DNA of 64,000 nucleotides, taken from NCBI GenBank assembly GCA_964345035.1, contig CAYFPO010000007.1:5177-69176 (forward strand), in the 5' to 3' direction. The position numbers were made by a program, and so were the translations under genes. The notes below the pieces were generated by a model. The model was not told the origin of the DNA, did not search any database, and saw nothing but the letters and a program-made list of their open reading frames with translations. The DNA comes from CAYFPO01 sp964345035. GTDB taxonomy: Bacteria; Fidelibacterota; Marinisomatia; SCGC-AAA003-L08; GCA-002704045. This document shows, one piece after another, positions 54,780 to 64,000 of this stretch; the stretch's first letter is position 1; the number at the start of each line of letters is the position of its first letter.

Positions 54780-55715
54780 ATGGTTGAAAATGTAACAATT
54801 ATTGGATCAGGACCGGCAGGGTTGACTGCTGCATTGTATACAGCCCGAGCCGGATTAAACCCCATTGTTTTTGAGGGGCAGCAGCCGGGAGGACAGTTGA
54901 CTATTACAACAGATGTAGAAAATTATCCTGGATTTCCGGAAGGTATTATGGGACCAGATCTTATGGATATTTTTCGAAAACAGGCACAGCGATTTGGTGC
55001 AAGAACAGTTTTTGAACATATTACAAAGGTAGATTTTTCTACGCAGCCATTTAAAGTATGGTCTGGTGGAAAATTAGTAGAATCGAAAACTATCATTCTC
55101 AGTACCGGAGCTACGGCACGGTTGTTAGGATTGGAATCCGAATCTAAACTGATGGGGCATGGTGTTTCCGCCTGTGCAACATGTGATGGATATTTCTTTA
55201 AGGGAAAAAAGATATTGGTTGTCGGCGGGGGAGACTCTGCAGCAGAAGAGGCGCTATTCCTGACAAAATTTGCATCCACTGTAACTCTAGTACACAGACG
55301 GGATGAATTGAGAGCATCAAAAATAATGCAGACGAGAGTCTTGGAACATCCAAAGATTGAAATAGCATGGAATTCTGTCATCACTGAATTCCATGGTGAT
55401 CCTTCTGAAGGTGGATTGAACAGTGTTTCCATCCAGGATACTGTGTCTGGTGATTCAAGAATAGACAAGTGTGATGGAGTATTTCTTGCGATTGGTCATG
55501 TGCCGAATTCTCAGGTATTTAGTGATCAGATCGAAGTTGATAAAAATGGATACGTCATTACAAAAAATAATTCTACTGCAACATCAATACCCGGAGTATT
55601 TGCTGCAGGTGACCTGCAGGACCATAAATACCGACAGGCAGTGACGGCTGCAGGAACCGGATGTATGGCTGCGATAGATGCAGAAAAATATCTTGAATCA
55701 CTGAATCACTCCTGA
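54780..55715 (+). CDS. trxB: Thioredoxin reductase
   Basis: NADPH-FAD enzyme that reduces thioredoxin. 311 aa. FAD site VTIIGSGPAGLTAALYTARAG, redox pair SACATCDGYFF, NADPH site ILVVGGGDSAAEEALFL and the FAD end PGVFAAGDLQDHKYRQAVTAAGTG. Operon with trxA. Confidence 0.97.
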   Translation: MVENVTIIGSGPAGLTAALYTARAGLNPIVFEGQQPGGQLTITTDVENYPGFPEGIMGPDLMDIFRKQAQRFGARTVFEHITKVDFSTQPFKVWSGGKLVESKTIILSTGATARLLGLESESKLMGHGVSACATCDGYFFKGKKILVVGGGDSAAEEALFLTKFASTVTLVHRRDELRASKIMQTRVLEHPKIEIAWNSVITEFHGDPSEGGLNSVSIQDTVSGDSRIDKCDGVFLAIGHVPNSQVFSDQIEVDKNGYVITKNNSTATSIPGVFAAGDLQDHKYRQAVTAAGTGCMAAIDAEKYLESLNHS

Positions 55716-55800
55716 ATTATCCAATAATCAAACTGTTACATATCAACTTATTCAACTATTATCAATAATATTTATTGAAAATTAATTCCTGATATTTAAC

Positions 55801-56526
55801 ATGAAAAAAGTAATCCTAATTGTAACAGGTCCAACACAGAAATCAATTGCAAAAAGAGTTGGAGACAAATTAGACTGGTATTCTCGATTAATCTCCAGTG
55901 AAGGAGTGCAAATTGATGTACGGGAAGTATATTTGAATGATGTCATTCATCCGGATGAAGGAGATGGGTGGATCATTACCGGTAGTGAATATTCGGTTGT
56001 CGATGATGACTATCCCTGGCTTGAATCCCTTGAAAAGGCAGTTAGGGAAGCTATTAAACAAAAAAAACCCATGTTGGGAATCTGTTTTGGACATCAACTC
56101 ATAGCCAAAGCATTGAATGGAAAAGTATGGCAGAATCCTCACGGTTGGGAAGTGGGAGGCTGCACAGTACAATTAACAGAAGCCGGTAGATTGTCACCAG
56201 TTTTTGAGGGTTTACCAAAAAAATTCCCTTGTGCTGAAACCCACAGGGATGCGGTGCTGGAGCTATCTGATGGATGTATCGAGCTGGCATCCAATTCCAT
56301 GGGGATACAGGCGTTCCAATATGGCAATTCAGTGTTCTGTGTTCAATTCCATCCTGAATTTACTCAGGAAATAATGCAGGAGTATGTTCAATTTAGATTA
56401 CAAGCAGGAATACCTGTAATATCACCGGATATACCTGATCTTTCTCACACAGAGAAAATATTTACTAATTTTTTACAACATACAATTTTAGGAGAGAAAA
56501 ATGCAAATTCCATTATATACGATTAA
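55801..56526 (+). CDS. Class I glutamine amidotransferase-like protein
   Basis: 241 aa. Nucleophile elbow MLGICFGHQLIAKALNG with Cys at about 98 and the His-Glu pair in VQFHPEF; also WIITGSEYSVVDDDYPWLESL, as in stand-alone GMP-synthase-like amidotransferases (for example gamma-glutamyl peptidases). It likely hydrolyses glutamine or a gamma-glutamyl compound. Its end overlaps the ABC ATPase gene by 26 bases, so the two are probably coupled. Confidence 0.85.
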   Translation: MKKVILIVTGPTQKSIAKRVGDKLDWYSRLISSEGVQIDVREVYLNDVIHPDEGDGWIITGSEYSVVDDDYPWLESLEKAVREAIKQKKPMLGICFGHQLIAKALNGKVWQNPHGWEVGGCTVQLTEAGRLSPVFEGLPKKFPCAETHRDAVLELSDGCIELASNSMGIQAFQYGNSVFCVQFHPEFTQEIMQEYVQFRLQAGIPVISPDIPDLSHTEKIFTNFLQHTILGEKNANSIIYD

Positions 56527-57196
56527 AAATTTACTGATTCAAAAAGGTGAACTCAGAAGATTATCTGTAAAATCATTTGATCTGCATAGAGGAGCAGTTT
56601 ATGTAATTTCAGGCAAGCCGGGTTCAGGAAAAACCACATTTATTCAATCGCTGCTAAAGGATGTTAAATTGAACGAAGGCGAAATCCTATTCGAGGGGAA
56701 AGATATAAAATCTATTAGTAAATCAACTTTCCAATCTGAATTAATGTATGTTCCACAAACCTGCAGCAGGAATTGGGGTACTGTAGAGAACTATATGCTG
56801 AAAATAATTGGCAGAAGTCCTCACCGCAAGGATAATGCAAAGAAACATATGGAAAAAATAGCCAGGCAATTGAACTGTACACATTTGGTTGGCAGGAAGA
56901 TGCGTGACCTCACTCCGGGTCAGTTAAGATGGGTGATGATTGCTGCTGCAATTGCATCCGACACAAAGGTGATGATCATTGATGAGGTAGAACAGCATCT
57001 TACAAAAGATATGCTGAAAACATTGAATAAGATACTATACAGAAAATGCAATCACGATGGTGTGAGTATTATTTTAAGTACATTGAATCCAGACTTGTTG
57101 TCTAATATTACATCAGTTTCCATTACACTATCCGATGGTAGAATCACCAGCGTGAGAAGTTCCGGTAAAAAGAATTCTAAATTCAAAAGGAACTAA
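56501..57196 (+). CDS. Orphan ABC-type ATPase
   Basis: 231 aa, one nucleotide-binding domain. Walker A ISGKPGSGKTTFIQSLL at about 31-47, Q-loop LMYVPQTCSRNW, signature DLTPGQLRWVMIAAAIAS in place of LSGGQ, Walker B VMIIDEVEQHLTKDM. An AGGAG site precedes the ATG. No permease gene is adjacent, so its membrane partner is elsewhere or it acts without one. Coupled with the amidotransferase before it; converges on the glutamate-synthase-like gene. Confidence 0.85.
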   Translation: MQIPLYTIKNLLIQKGELRRLSVKSFDLHRGAVYVISGKPGSGKTTFIQSLLKDVKLNEGEILFEGKDIKSISKSTFQSELMYVPQTCSRNWGTVENYMLKIIGRSPHRKDNAKKHMEKIARQLNCTHLVGRKMRDLTPGQLRWVMIAAAIASDTKVMIIDEVEQHLTKDMLKTLNKILYRKCNHDGVSIILSTLNPDLLSNITSVSITLSDGRITSVRSSGKKNSKFKRN

Positions 57197-57198
57197 CC

Positions 57199-58785
57199 TC
57201 AATTAGGAATGGGGAAGAGTTCATCGCCGGATATGATGGACCCTCTTGCATCCTTGTAAACAATATGGTTACGCTGAAATTGGGTAGGAGATGTTAATCC
57301 TGCTGCAGCTGCCAAAGAATTAAGCCCATTACGGAGTGTGATGATATAGTTCATAACTCTGTATTTTTTCTCATCAACGACCAATGCTTTCTGTAATTCT
57401 TTGTCTGTTGTAGCAACTCCAACCGGGCAATCATTTGTATGGCATTTAAGTGCCTGAATACAACCTACGGAAATCATCATACCTCTTGCAATATTAATGC
57501 AGTCAGCACCAAGGCTTAGTGCAATGGCAATCCGGTCAGGTGAAAATAATTTTCCGGATGCAAAAATCTTGATTTTGTCCCGCAATCCAAATTTTCTGAG
57601 TGCATCATCCAACACAACAATCCCTGATTTCACTGGTAAACCCATTGTATCCGCCATTTCCTGATATGTTGCACCGGAACCTCCTTCTCCGCCATCAACA
57701 GTGATCCAATCCGGTCCTTTACCTGAATCTGCGATATACTTCAGCAATTCTTCCGGTGAACTGGAAGAACCCATGACCAGCTTTAATCCCACAGGTTTGC
57801 CTCCTTCTGATTTCATTCTGTCAACCCAATCAATTAATCCCGGAATGTCATCAAAAACCGTGAATCTGTTAGGACTATCTATATTCTGTCCAACTGTAAC
57901 ACCCCGAATGGCAGCGATAGATTCTGAAACTTTAGACCCTTCAACATGACCGCCGCGGATTTTTGCACCCTGATGAAGTTTAAGTTCAAATCCTTTAACG
58001 AGTGGATTTTCTGCTTTATCACTGAATTTATCCCAGCACCATTCACCTTCCGGATTTCGTACACCGAACATACCAGGCCCGATCTGCATCATGATATCCG
58101 TATTACTCTGTTGATGACATTCTGCAAGTCCGCCTTCTCCAGTGTGCACCCAGGAACCGGTTGCCAGTCCGATCCCCTCAGATATTGCAGATATTGCATT
58201 TTCACCCAACGCACCATAACTCATTGCGCTCATGCCTACCAGACCTTTAATTTCCCAAGGATTAGAGACAGCGCCATGGCCGAGTTTGATTGTATTATTA
58301 TCTGTTAAGAGCCATGGACATACATCTACTTTTTCAATGGACTCTTTTCGGCGAAAAATTCCTTCTTGTTCTATTTTATACCGTTTGGTGTTAATCTTTG
58401 GTTTCAGTACCACTTCCATATCCTCAGTAAGTGTGGTCATTAGTGCATTTCTGAGATACCAGCCCGGTTCTTCAAAATTGCGTTTAGATCCATAGGATAT
58501 CAATGTTTTCAGATATTTCCCTGAAATGACAATATTGGTGTAATCATTACGTGAAAATGGTTTTCCTGCATGATCAGGATTAAACATATACTGGCGGAGT
58601 TCTGGTCCGATATGTTCAAAAATATACCGAAGCCGACCCAATATGGGGTAGTTTCTAAGGACCGAATGTTGTTTTTGCTGCCGGTCATAAAAGTATAAGT
58701 AGAAAGCAATGACCAATGGTGTCAATATCATTATTGTAGTAACAACAAAAATGAAAATGATTAATAATGTAGTTATTGTATTCAA
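57199..58785 (-). CDS. FMN-binding glutamate synthase family protein, membrane-anchored
   Basis: 528 aa. The N-terminal membrane helix (about 6-30, LLIIFIFVVTTIMILTPLVIAFYLYFY) precedes a glutamate-synthase alpha/beta barrel (about 165-500): GLVGMSAMSYGALGENAISAI, GEGGLAECHQ, DWITVDGGEGGSGATYQEM, ADCINIARGMMISVGCIQALKCHTNDCPVGVAT with an iron-sulfur-type Cys cluster. It lacks the glutamine amidotransferase domain of GltB; ammonia may come from elsewhere. TTG start, 4 bases after glpK on the same strand. Confidence 0.88.
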   Translation of the reverse strand: MNTITTLLIIFIFVVTTIMILTPLVIAFYLYFYDRQQKQHSVLRNYPILGRLRYIFEHIGPELRQYMFNPDHAGKPFSRNDYTNIVISGKYLKTLISYGSKRNFEEPGWYLRNALMTTLTEDMEVVLKPKINTKRYKIEQEGIFRRKESIEKVDVCPWLLTDNNTIKLGHGAVSNPWEIKGLVGMSAMSYGALGENAISAISEGIGLATGSWVHTGEGGLAECHQQSNTDIMMQIGPGMFGVRNPEGEWCWDKFSDKAENPLVKGFELKLHQGAKIRGGHVEGSKVSESIAAIRGVTVGQNIDSPNRFTVFDDIPGLIDWVDRMKSEGGKPVGLKLVMGSSSSPEELLKYIADSGKGPDWITVDGGEGGSGATYQEMADTMGLPVKSGIVVLDDALRKFGLRDKIKIFASGKLFSPDRIAIALSLGADCINIARGMMISVGCIQALKCHTNDCPVGVATTDKELQKALVVDEKKYRVMNYIITLRNGLNSLAAAAGLTSPTQFQRNHIVYKDARGSIISGDELFPIPN

Positions 58786-58789
58786 ATGA

Positions 58790-60271
58790 TTAATTCCTGA
58801 TTAAAGTTTTATTTACGGCTTTTTCCCACCCGGTTAAAATTGTTTTTCTATGATAATCCTCAATTTGAGGCGAAAAGGTTTTATCAATCCTTTGGCATTT
58901 GTGTAACTCTTCAGAAGATTTCCACACTCCGGATTGCAATCCTGCAAGCATTCCGGCACCCAATGCAGTGGTTTCGATGTTTTGGGGGCGTATTACCGTA
59001 ATATTCAATACATCTGATTGAAACTGCATGAGGAAATTATTTTTCACGGCACCTCCGTCAACTTTCATTTCATGAATTGAAATATTCAGGTCATTGGTAA
59101 TGGAAGAAAACAGGTCATTCACCTGATAAGCAATACTCTCCAGTGCAGCCCGAATGATCTGGGATCTGCCTGATCCTCGGGTTAGTCCGGTAATAGTTCC
59201 TCTTGCATCCATATCCCAGTAGGGAGCACCCAACCCAGCAAATGCCGGCACCACATACACACCGCCTGTGTCTGTTAATGATTCAGCGATTGCTTCTGTT
59301 TCTGATGCCTTTGTAATAAATTTCAGTTCATCCCGAAGCCATTGAATAACTGCGCCTCCGATAAACACGGATCCTTCCAATGCAAATACCGGTTCACCTT
59401 TTTCATTACACGCCAGTGTTGTGAGGCATCCTGATGAAGAGTTAATTCGGTCCTCACCGGTATTTACCATCATGAAACAACCCGTTCCATATGTGGTTTT
59501 TACCTCACCGGAAAGAAATCCACATTGTCCGAATAATGCTGCTTGTTGATCTCCTGCAATCCCTGTAACAGGGACTGGTGAACTGAATAAATCTGATCTG
59601 GTAGTTCCAAAATCACTCATAGAATTACATACTTCCGGAAGAATATTGTAAGGGATATTCAAATATTGCAACAGTTCTTCGTCCCAGCATTTTTCAGTGA
59701 TATTGAATATTAATGTGCGGGAGGCATTCGTGAAATCAGTTTTGTGGGATTTCCCTGCTGTTAAATTCCATAAGAGCCAGGTATCAATTGTGCCGAACAG
59801 TAAATCTCCGCTTTCTGCTGATTCCCTTGCATCCGGAATATTATCCAATATCCACTTGATCTTTGTTCCGGAAAAATAGCTATCAAGAACAAGGCCGGTT
59901 TTTTTCTTAAAAATATTTTCCAAACCATTCTCTTTGAGGAAATCACAGGCGGGTTTAGTCCGTCTGTCCTGCCAGACAATTGCATTGTTGATTGGTTTCC
60001 CTGTATTTCGATTCCATAAGACAGTGGTTTCTCTCTGATTTGTGATACCGATACTGATTATCTCTTCAGAGTTATTTTTTGCTGTTATTTGTTTTATCAG
60101 AGTTTCTGTTAACTTCCAGATTTCAACAGGATTATGTTCTACCCAACCCGGTTGAGGATAGATTTGTTCAAATTCAGAATATGCTCTATCCACAATGTAC
60201 AGATCTGGACTCAGCAGCAAAACCGTGATCCCTGTAGTTCCCGCATCTATGGATAGTATGTATTTAGACAA
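58790..60271 (-). CDS. glpK: Glycerol kinase
   Basis: Phosphorylates glycerol to glycerol 3-phosphate. 493 aa. ATP site ILSIDAGTTGITVLLL, glycerol-binding NQRETTVLWNRNTGKPINNAIVWQDRRT, TYGTGCFMMVNTG, and VVPAFAGLGAPYWDMDARGTITGLTRG. TTG start. Upstream of the glutamate-synthase-like gene in a two-gene unit; no glpF or glpD nearby. Confidence 0.95.
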   Translation of the reverse strand: MSKYILSIDAGTTGITVLLLSPDLYIVDRAYSEFEQIYPQPGWVEHNPVEIWKLTETLIKQITAKNNSEEIISIGITNQRETTVLWNRNTGKPINNAIVWQDRRTKPACDFLKENGLENIFKKKTGLVLDSYFSGTKIKWILDNIPDARESAESGDLLFGTIDTWLLWNLTAGKSHKTDFTNASRTLIFNITEKCWDEELLQYLNIPYNILPEVCNSMSDFGTTRSDLFSSPVPVTGIAGDQQAALFGQCGFLSGEVKTTYGTGCFMMVNTGEDRINSSSGCLTTLACNEKGEPVFALEGSVFIGGAVIQWLRDELKFITKASETEAIAESLTDTGGVYVVPAFAGLGAPYWDMDARGTITGLTRGSGRSQIIRAALESIAYQVNDLFSSITNDLNISIHEMKVDGGAVKNNFLMQFQSDVLNITVIRPQNIETTALGAGMLAGLQSGVWKSSEELHKCQRIDKTFSPQIEDYHRKTILTGWEKAVNKTLIRN

Positions 60272-60442
60272 GAATTTCCTCCGATTTTCAAGGTTATTAA
60301 ATTCGCAACGTTAAGAAATTTACTATAAAGAGAATGAATCAAACCCTGTATATTTTATGTAAAATAATAAATCCTGTTTTTAGGTGCAAATAGTTTAAAA
60401 ACCATAATCCAATTGAAAATTAGATAACATATTAAGATTTTA

Positions 60443-63103
60443 ATGAGAAACCGTATATTCAGATTTCTGGCTAAATCAACAGTCAGCCATACCTGGGCAG
60501 CATTCACATTCATCCTTATTATTTCGGTGGCTGCAGGGGTGCTTGCAGGCAGACTTGAAATTTCAACGGGATATACTGATTTAATGCCTGAAGGAAATCC
60601 CAAAGCAGAAGCATTTGAATTCATCCTTAAGGAATTCAACAATTCTGCAAATATCATCATTGTAGCTGAGGGGGATGAGAAAAATCTCAAGAGATTCAGT
60701 GAGTATGTAAAACCACGACTTTTGGAATTTGAAACCTGGGTGGATCGTGTTGATGATCAAATTCCTGTTGATTTTTTACGGCGTCATGGACTCAAACTCC
60801 TATCGGCATCACAACTTGATTATTTCAAAAATCTCTTTGCAGATCCGAATTTAATTCCTGTACTGAAACATTTGAATGACAGTTTTGAAGCTGAAATTGT
60901 AAGTACGCCTGAAATTTCCACAGAATACAGCGAAAATTTAGCAGTTCAGTTTCTGGATGGTATTGAACAATTTATTGAAATTCAGAAAAATGTGATCTCA
61001 GATGGATACCGGAAGGAATATGCTCAAACTGCTGTGGATGCACTGACATTTGGTGAGCCCTATATGCTGAATATAGATAGAACCATGATGCTTATCATCG
61101 TGGAACCAAAATTTAATATGATAGATGATTTTATGATTGTTGTGGATGCAGTGAATGGAATCGAAGCCCTTGTAAAGGATGCGGCTGAATTATTTGAAGT
61201 TCAGGCAGGTCTGACCGGTTCACTGGTGTTGGGGCGTGATGAAATGAAAGCAATGGAAGAAGATTCTATGAAAATCACTCTCATAGCTCTTGTGGGTATT
61301 TTCCTTTTATTTGTCATCTCCTTTCGGATGTGGGTGAGTCCGCTGTTGGCAATTGTCACGGTGTCATTGGGAGTGCTTTGGGCACTGGGTATGGCAAGTC
61401 TGCTGGTGGATCATCTGAGTATGATGACCTCCATGGTGGGTGTGATCCTGGTGGGGTTGGGTATTGACTATAGTATCCATATCATTTCCACATACACAGA
61501 ATTTCGAAATACCGGGTTGAAAACTCTCCCCGCAATGGAAACTGCCTTACTGAAATGCGGTCCCGGAATTATGACCGGTGCATTGACAACGGCCGCTGCC
61601 TTTCTTACAATGATGATTTCTGATAACAAAGGAATGACTGAAATGGGATTGGTTGCCGGTTGGGGTATTGTAGTCACCATGTTCGCCACTTTTATCATCC
61701 TCCCCACATTACTGGTCATCAGGGAGAGAATTCTCAGGCAATTTGATTTGGATAAGAAAATCAGGGATGTATCTTACCAATCTCTGGGCAGAATCGCAGA
61801 ATCCATTGGGAGAAAAAAGAAAACATCATTTATTGGTATCAGTGTTTTTACCGGCATTATGATTTGGTCTGCATTTCAGATCACCATGGATTACAATTAC
61901 CTGAATCTGGAACCTGTGGGATTGGAATCCATTGCGCTTCAGGAAAAAATGATAGACGCATTTGATCTATCCTCAGACTACATCCTGTTTACAGCAGCCA
62001 ATATAGACAGTGCACGGATTCTCACTGAAAAAGCACGAAAAATGGAAACAGCAGGCAGGGTAGAATCCATTACCGATTACATCCCAGGGCAGGAGGATGA
62101 ATCGGGACAATTTCATTTTGTCAGGGACCTGCGGCGATCGCTTATAGATTCAAAAATCCGAAAAAATCTCTCCACAGATGATATTCAACGGTATATTGAG
62201 GAGATCCAGCGATTGGAATTACATATTATGGATTTCCAGGGGTTGGCATATTTGGGCAATTTTGACAAAATTTATGAAAAAACCACATACCTGGTCGGTG
62301 AGATAGATGATTCAACCACTACCGGAACACTCACCCAACTATCCCAGCTTGTTGAAGAACAGAATATCCGGTATCCAATTACCAAATTTCAACAGGAATT
62401 TGCACCTGCATTTAAATCGGCATTGCTGGATATGGCAAATTTTGAACCTCTGCGTCTGGATAATCTTCCCGAGGAATTGGCAAATCGGTTTACAGGGAAG
62501 AGTGGAGAGGTCTTTCTCATTACAGTGTATCCCAAGCAGAATATCTGGGAAGATGCCAATTTCCTGTATCAATTCACAAAAGAGGCGGAAGAGTTGAGTC
62601 CGGATGCAACCGGACTGCCGCCCATATTTGTAGAGTTGATGGATATCATGGTTGCCGATGGCAAAAATTCTACATGGATCGCTCTGGCTGTGATTTTTGG
62701 TATACTGCTCTTAGATTTCAGAAATGTAAAATTTGCTATACTCGGACTGGTACCACTGGTATTTGGTATTCTCTGGATGGTGGGATTGATGAGCCTGTGC
62801 AATCTCCAACTAAATATGGTCAATATTATGGTAATCCCCCTCATCATCGGAATTGGAATTGATGATGGTGTGCATATTCTTCATCGCTACAGGATTGAGA
62901 GAAATATCAAAACGGTGTACAGATCCACCGGAAAAGCAGTCCTGCTCACATCACTCACAACCATGCTGGGGTTTGGTTCCCTCTGGTTTGCTACTTACAG
63001 AGGACTGGGAAGCATGGGTATTGCATTATTCATTGGTGTTGGTGCCTGCTTTCTCACCACTCTGTGTATTTTACCCGTGTTGTTGAAAAAAAACAGCTAC
63101 TAG
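60443..63103 (+). CDS. RND/MMPL-family exporter
   Basis: 886 aa inner-membrane transporter of the hopanoid/lipid-type (HAE3/MMPL) RND group. One helix near 15-35, large outer domain (about 40-265), helices 2-6 (about 275-430) with GLGIDYSIHIISTYTEFRNTG, a second copy with helix near 460, outer domain (480-725) and helices 8-12 (735-880) with IGIGIDDGVHILHRYRIE. Internal duplication and the paired GxD motifs are family hallmarks. No membrane-fusion protein adjacent. Substrate unknown; lipids are a guess. Confidence 0.92.
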   Translation: MRNRIFRFLAKSTVSHTWAAFTFILIISVAAGVLAGRLEISTGYTDLMPEGNPKAEAFEFILKEFNNSANIIIVAEGDEKNLKRFSEYVKPRLLEFETWVDRVDDQIPVDFLRRHGLKLLSASQLDYFKNLFADPNLIPVLKHLNDSFEAEIVSTPEISTEYSENLAVQFLDGIEQFIEIQKNVISDGYRKEYAQTAVDALTFGEPYMLNIDRTMMLIIVEPKFNMIDDFMIVVDAVNGIEALVKDAAELFEVQAGLTGSLVLGRDEMKAMEEDSMKITLIALVGIFLLFVISFRMWVSPLLAIVTVSLGVLWALGMASLLVDHLSMMTSMVGVILVGLGIDYSIHIISTYTEFRNTGLKTLPAMETALLKCGPGIMTGALTTAAAFLTMMISDNKGMTEMGLVAGWGIVVTMFATFIILPTLLVIRERILRQFDLDKKIRDVSYQSLGRIAESIGRKKKTSFIGISVFTGIMIWSAFQITMDYNYLNLEPVGLESIALQEKMIDAFDLSSDYILFTAANIDSARILTEKARKMETAGRVESITDYIPGQEDESGQFHFVRDLRRSLIDSKIRKNLSTDDIQRYIEEIQRLELHIMDFQGLAYLGNFDKIYEKTTYLVGEIDDSTTTGTLTQLSQLVEEQNIRYPITKFQQEFAPAFKSALLDMANFEPLRLDNLPEELANRFTGKSGEVFLITVYPKQNIWEDANFLYQFTKEAEELSPDATGLPPIFVELMDIMVADGKNSTWIALAVIFGILLLDFRNVKFAILGLVPLVFGILWMVGLMSLCNLQLNMVNIMVIPLIIGIGIDDGVHILHRYRIERNIKTVYRSTGKAVLLTSLTTMLGFGSLWFATYRGLGSMGIALFIGVGACFLTTLCILPVLLKKNSY

Positions 63104-63559
63104 TTGCTTGCTTCTGGTTACCAGCAGCGAGAATTAAAATAAAAGAACTTTGCGTACCTGAACCTTTGCGTTATTTTTTTTCACTTTTCATTTTTAATTC
63201 TTCATTGCTCTTATGTGATTTTCCTCACATGAAAACAATTTGTAAAAATTTGGAATAATAACCATTGATAGAATCCTCTGAAAAGTCGTAAACTAACTTC
63301 ATATCAGGAGGATATAAATGTCGCCGAGATGCTTAATCATCCATAGTAAAAAATTCTACACCCCTGCGACTTTGAAAAATTTTCACAGCCGTAATAGGGT
63401 AATTCTATCCAAATCAACCACTTACCAGGATGCCCCTGATAAAAACTGTCCTAACCACGATTTACAGAAATACCATGAAAAAACTATATCGTGGCAATCA
63501 GATAATCCAGGTTATCGTGGTACAGACAAAATTAATAAATTAAAAATTAAGGACGTTGA

Positions 63560-63752
63560 GGTTTGATGAATCAAACCCCTACAGGTACCAGGAGACATAA
63601 CGCATTGTTTCTCAACAAAAAACCATTTCAACCGGTATGGTCACGGCATGCCGTGAAGGTGCAAAGAACCAATTTAACCCATGGAGACACAGATTTTATG
63701 CGTAGTGGTTTGATTCATCAAACCAAACATTTGATTCATCAAACCCCTACAG
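63560..63752. repeat. Short palindromic repeats GGTTTGATKMATCAAACC
   Basis: Three copies: 63560-63577 (GGTTTGATGAATCAAACC), 63707-63724 (the exact reverse complement) and 63730-63745 (same core). Copies one and three both run on into CCCTACAG. They lie in non-coding DNA after the RND gene. Confidence 0.8.
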
Positions 63753-63805
63753 ATAAAAATTTGAAGGGATAGAATATTGACCAGGATGAAAACATTGTCA
63801 GAATC

Positions 63806-63840
63806 AACCTGCCCGCCACTTTTTGTTTTAGATGGCAGGC
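63806..63840. repeat. GC-rich inverted repeat similar to the tRNA-Arg inserts
   Basis: CCTGCCCGCC, a 17-base AT-rich loop region, then GGCAGGCGGGGA. CCTGCC pairs with GGCAGG, or CCCGCC with GGCGGG. The pattern CCTGYCCGCC...GGCGGGGA is like the 29-bp inserts in the damaged tRNA-Arg copies at 7194 and 7358. Confidence 0.6.
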
Positions 63841-64000
63841 GGGGATACCCAGGATTAAAGGATGAGCAGGATGAGTAAAATAAAAATGTATCCAGTAAAT
63901 CTTGTAATCATGCAAATCCTGATTCAGACAAAAGAAGGTATGAACGAATACAAACAGTACAGGAAAAGATTTTTTATGGAGTCCGCCAACCGTGTTGGTG

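Larger units (their letters stand above)
63104..64000. other. 0.9-kb region without a convincing gene
   Basis: Short frames are present but have poor coding character. One 82-codon frame (63318-63566) does have AGGAGG before its ATG but no recognisable product. The stretch carries the TTTGATTCATCAAA palindrome family (63560-63752), a GC-rich inverted repeat (63809-63839) and phrases such as AGGATGAGCAGGATGAG that look like dispersed non-coding repeats. It is probably a decayed or repeat-filled spacer. Confidence 0.65.

Noticed and set aside
63318..63566. 82-codon frame with a good AGGAGG site
   Set aside because: No recognisable domain, unlike neighbouring codon use, and it runs into a repeat region; probably chance.
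63563..63772. 69-codon frame
   Set aside because: It is made largely of the palindromic repeat sequence translated in frame (NQTPTG, HQTKHLIHQTPT).
1..64000. CRISPR array, prophage or transposase
   Set aside because: No regularly spaced direct repeats with variable spacers, and no integrase, transposase or phage structural genes were seen on either strand; the tRNA-Arg tandem units have identical linkers, not spacers.

Overview
The window is a contiguous, gene-dense stretch of an AT-rich bacterial chromosome. The organism looks like a free-living member of the FCB group. The best fit is Candidatus Marinimicrobia/Neomarinimicrobiota or a near relative such as Ignavibacteriota or Calditrichota. 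This rests on several secreted proteins that end in a type IX-secretion-like sorting domain (NYPNPFNPTT-type motif, Ig-like fold, terminal LLK/LMK), a PorZ-like propeller, a dockerin-ended LVIVD-propeller protein, frequent TTG starts and tightly overlapping operons. The phylum is inferred; no rRNA is present. Nearly all genes are ordinary chromosomal ones. I see no prophage, IS transposase or CRISPR array.

Region 1 (1-7,000) is the translation operon thrS-infC-rpmI-rplT-pheS-pheT followed by zapA and folD. infC appears to start at an ATA codon inside the end of thrS. Region 2 (7,000-7,610) holds tRNA-Arg(CCG) and two damaged tandem copies of its 3' half, each carrying a 29-bp GC-rich hairpin in the T loop. 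Region 3 (7,611-15,200) has a PomAB-like stator pair, a winged-helix/methyltransferase protein on the minus strand, a 952-aa repetitive membrane-anchored protein and hisC. Region 4 (15,300-23,400) has a secreted LVIVD/dockerin protein, the full riboflavin operon ribD-ribE-ribBA-ribH and a PorZ-like sorted protein immediately behind it.

Region 5 (23,385-36,300) contains adenosine deaminase with an OPT transporter (minus strand), an ECF sigma/membrane protein/CpxP-like stress module, folB-folK-deoxynucleoside kinase with an unlisted 58-aa gene, a quinone reductase-like dehydrogenase, a small outer-membrane protein, a decayed secreted-protein remnant, a HIT protein, smc and comF. Region 6 (36,400-46,900) has pgk-tpiA-secG, tRNA-Leu(GAG), a TPR protein with a strong terminator, and HAD-acpS-nnrDE-vanZ-recN-murA, followed by a cohesin-like sorted protein.

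Region 7 (46,900-60,300) has trkA-trkH, a YhaM-like nuclease, a DUF6580-like membrane protein and an outer-membrane barrel. Next comes the most interesting locus: a minus-strand gene for a secreted BtuG-like (DUF5074/YncE) beta-propeller with a type IX sorting domain, preceded by a clear cobalamin riboswitch and an intrinsic terminator. This looks like a vitamin-B12-repressed, cell-surface B12-capture protein delivered by a different export route from the lipoprotein BtuG of Bacteroides. trxA-trxB, a glutamine amidotransferase/ABC ATPase pair and glpK with an FMN glutamate-synthase-like gene follow. Region 8 (60,443-63,103) is an RND/MMPL exporter. The last 0.9 kb has no convincing gene and carries short palindromic repeats.
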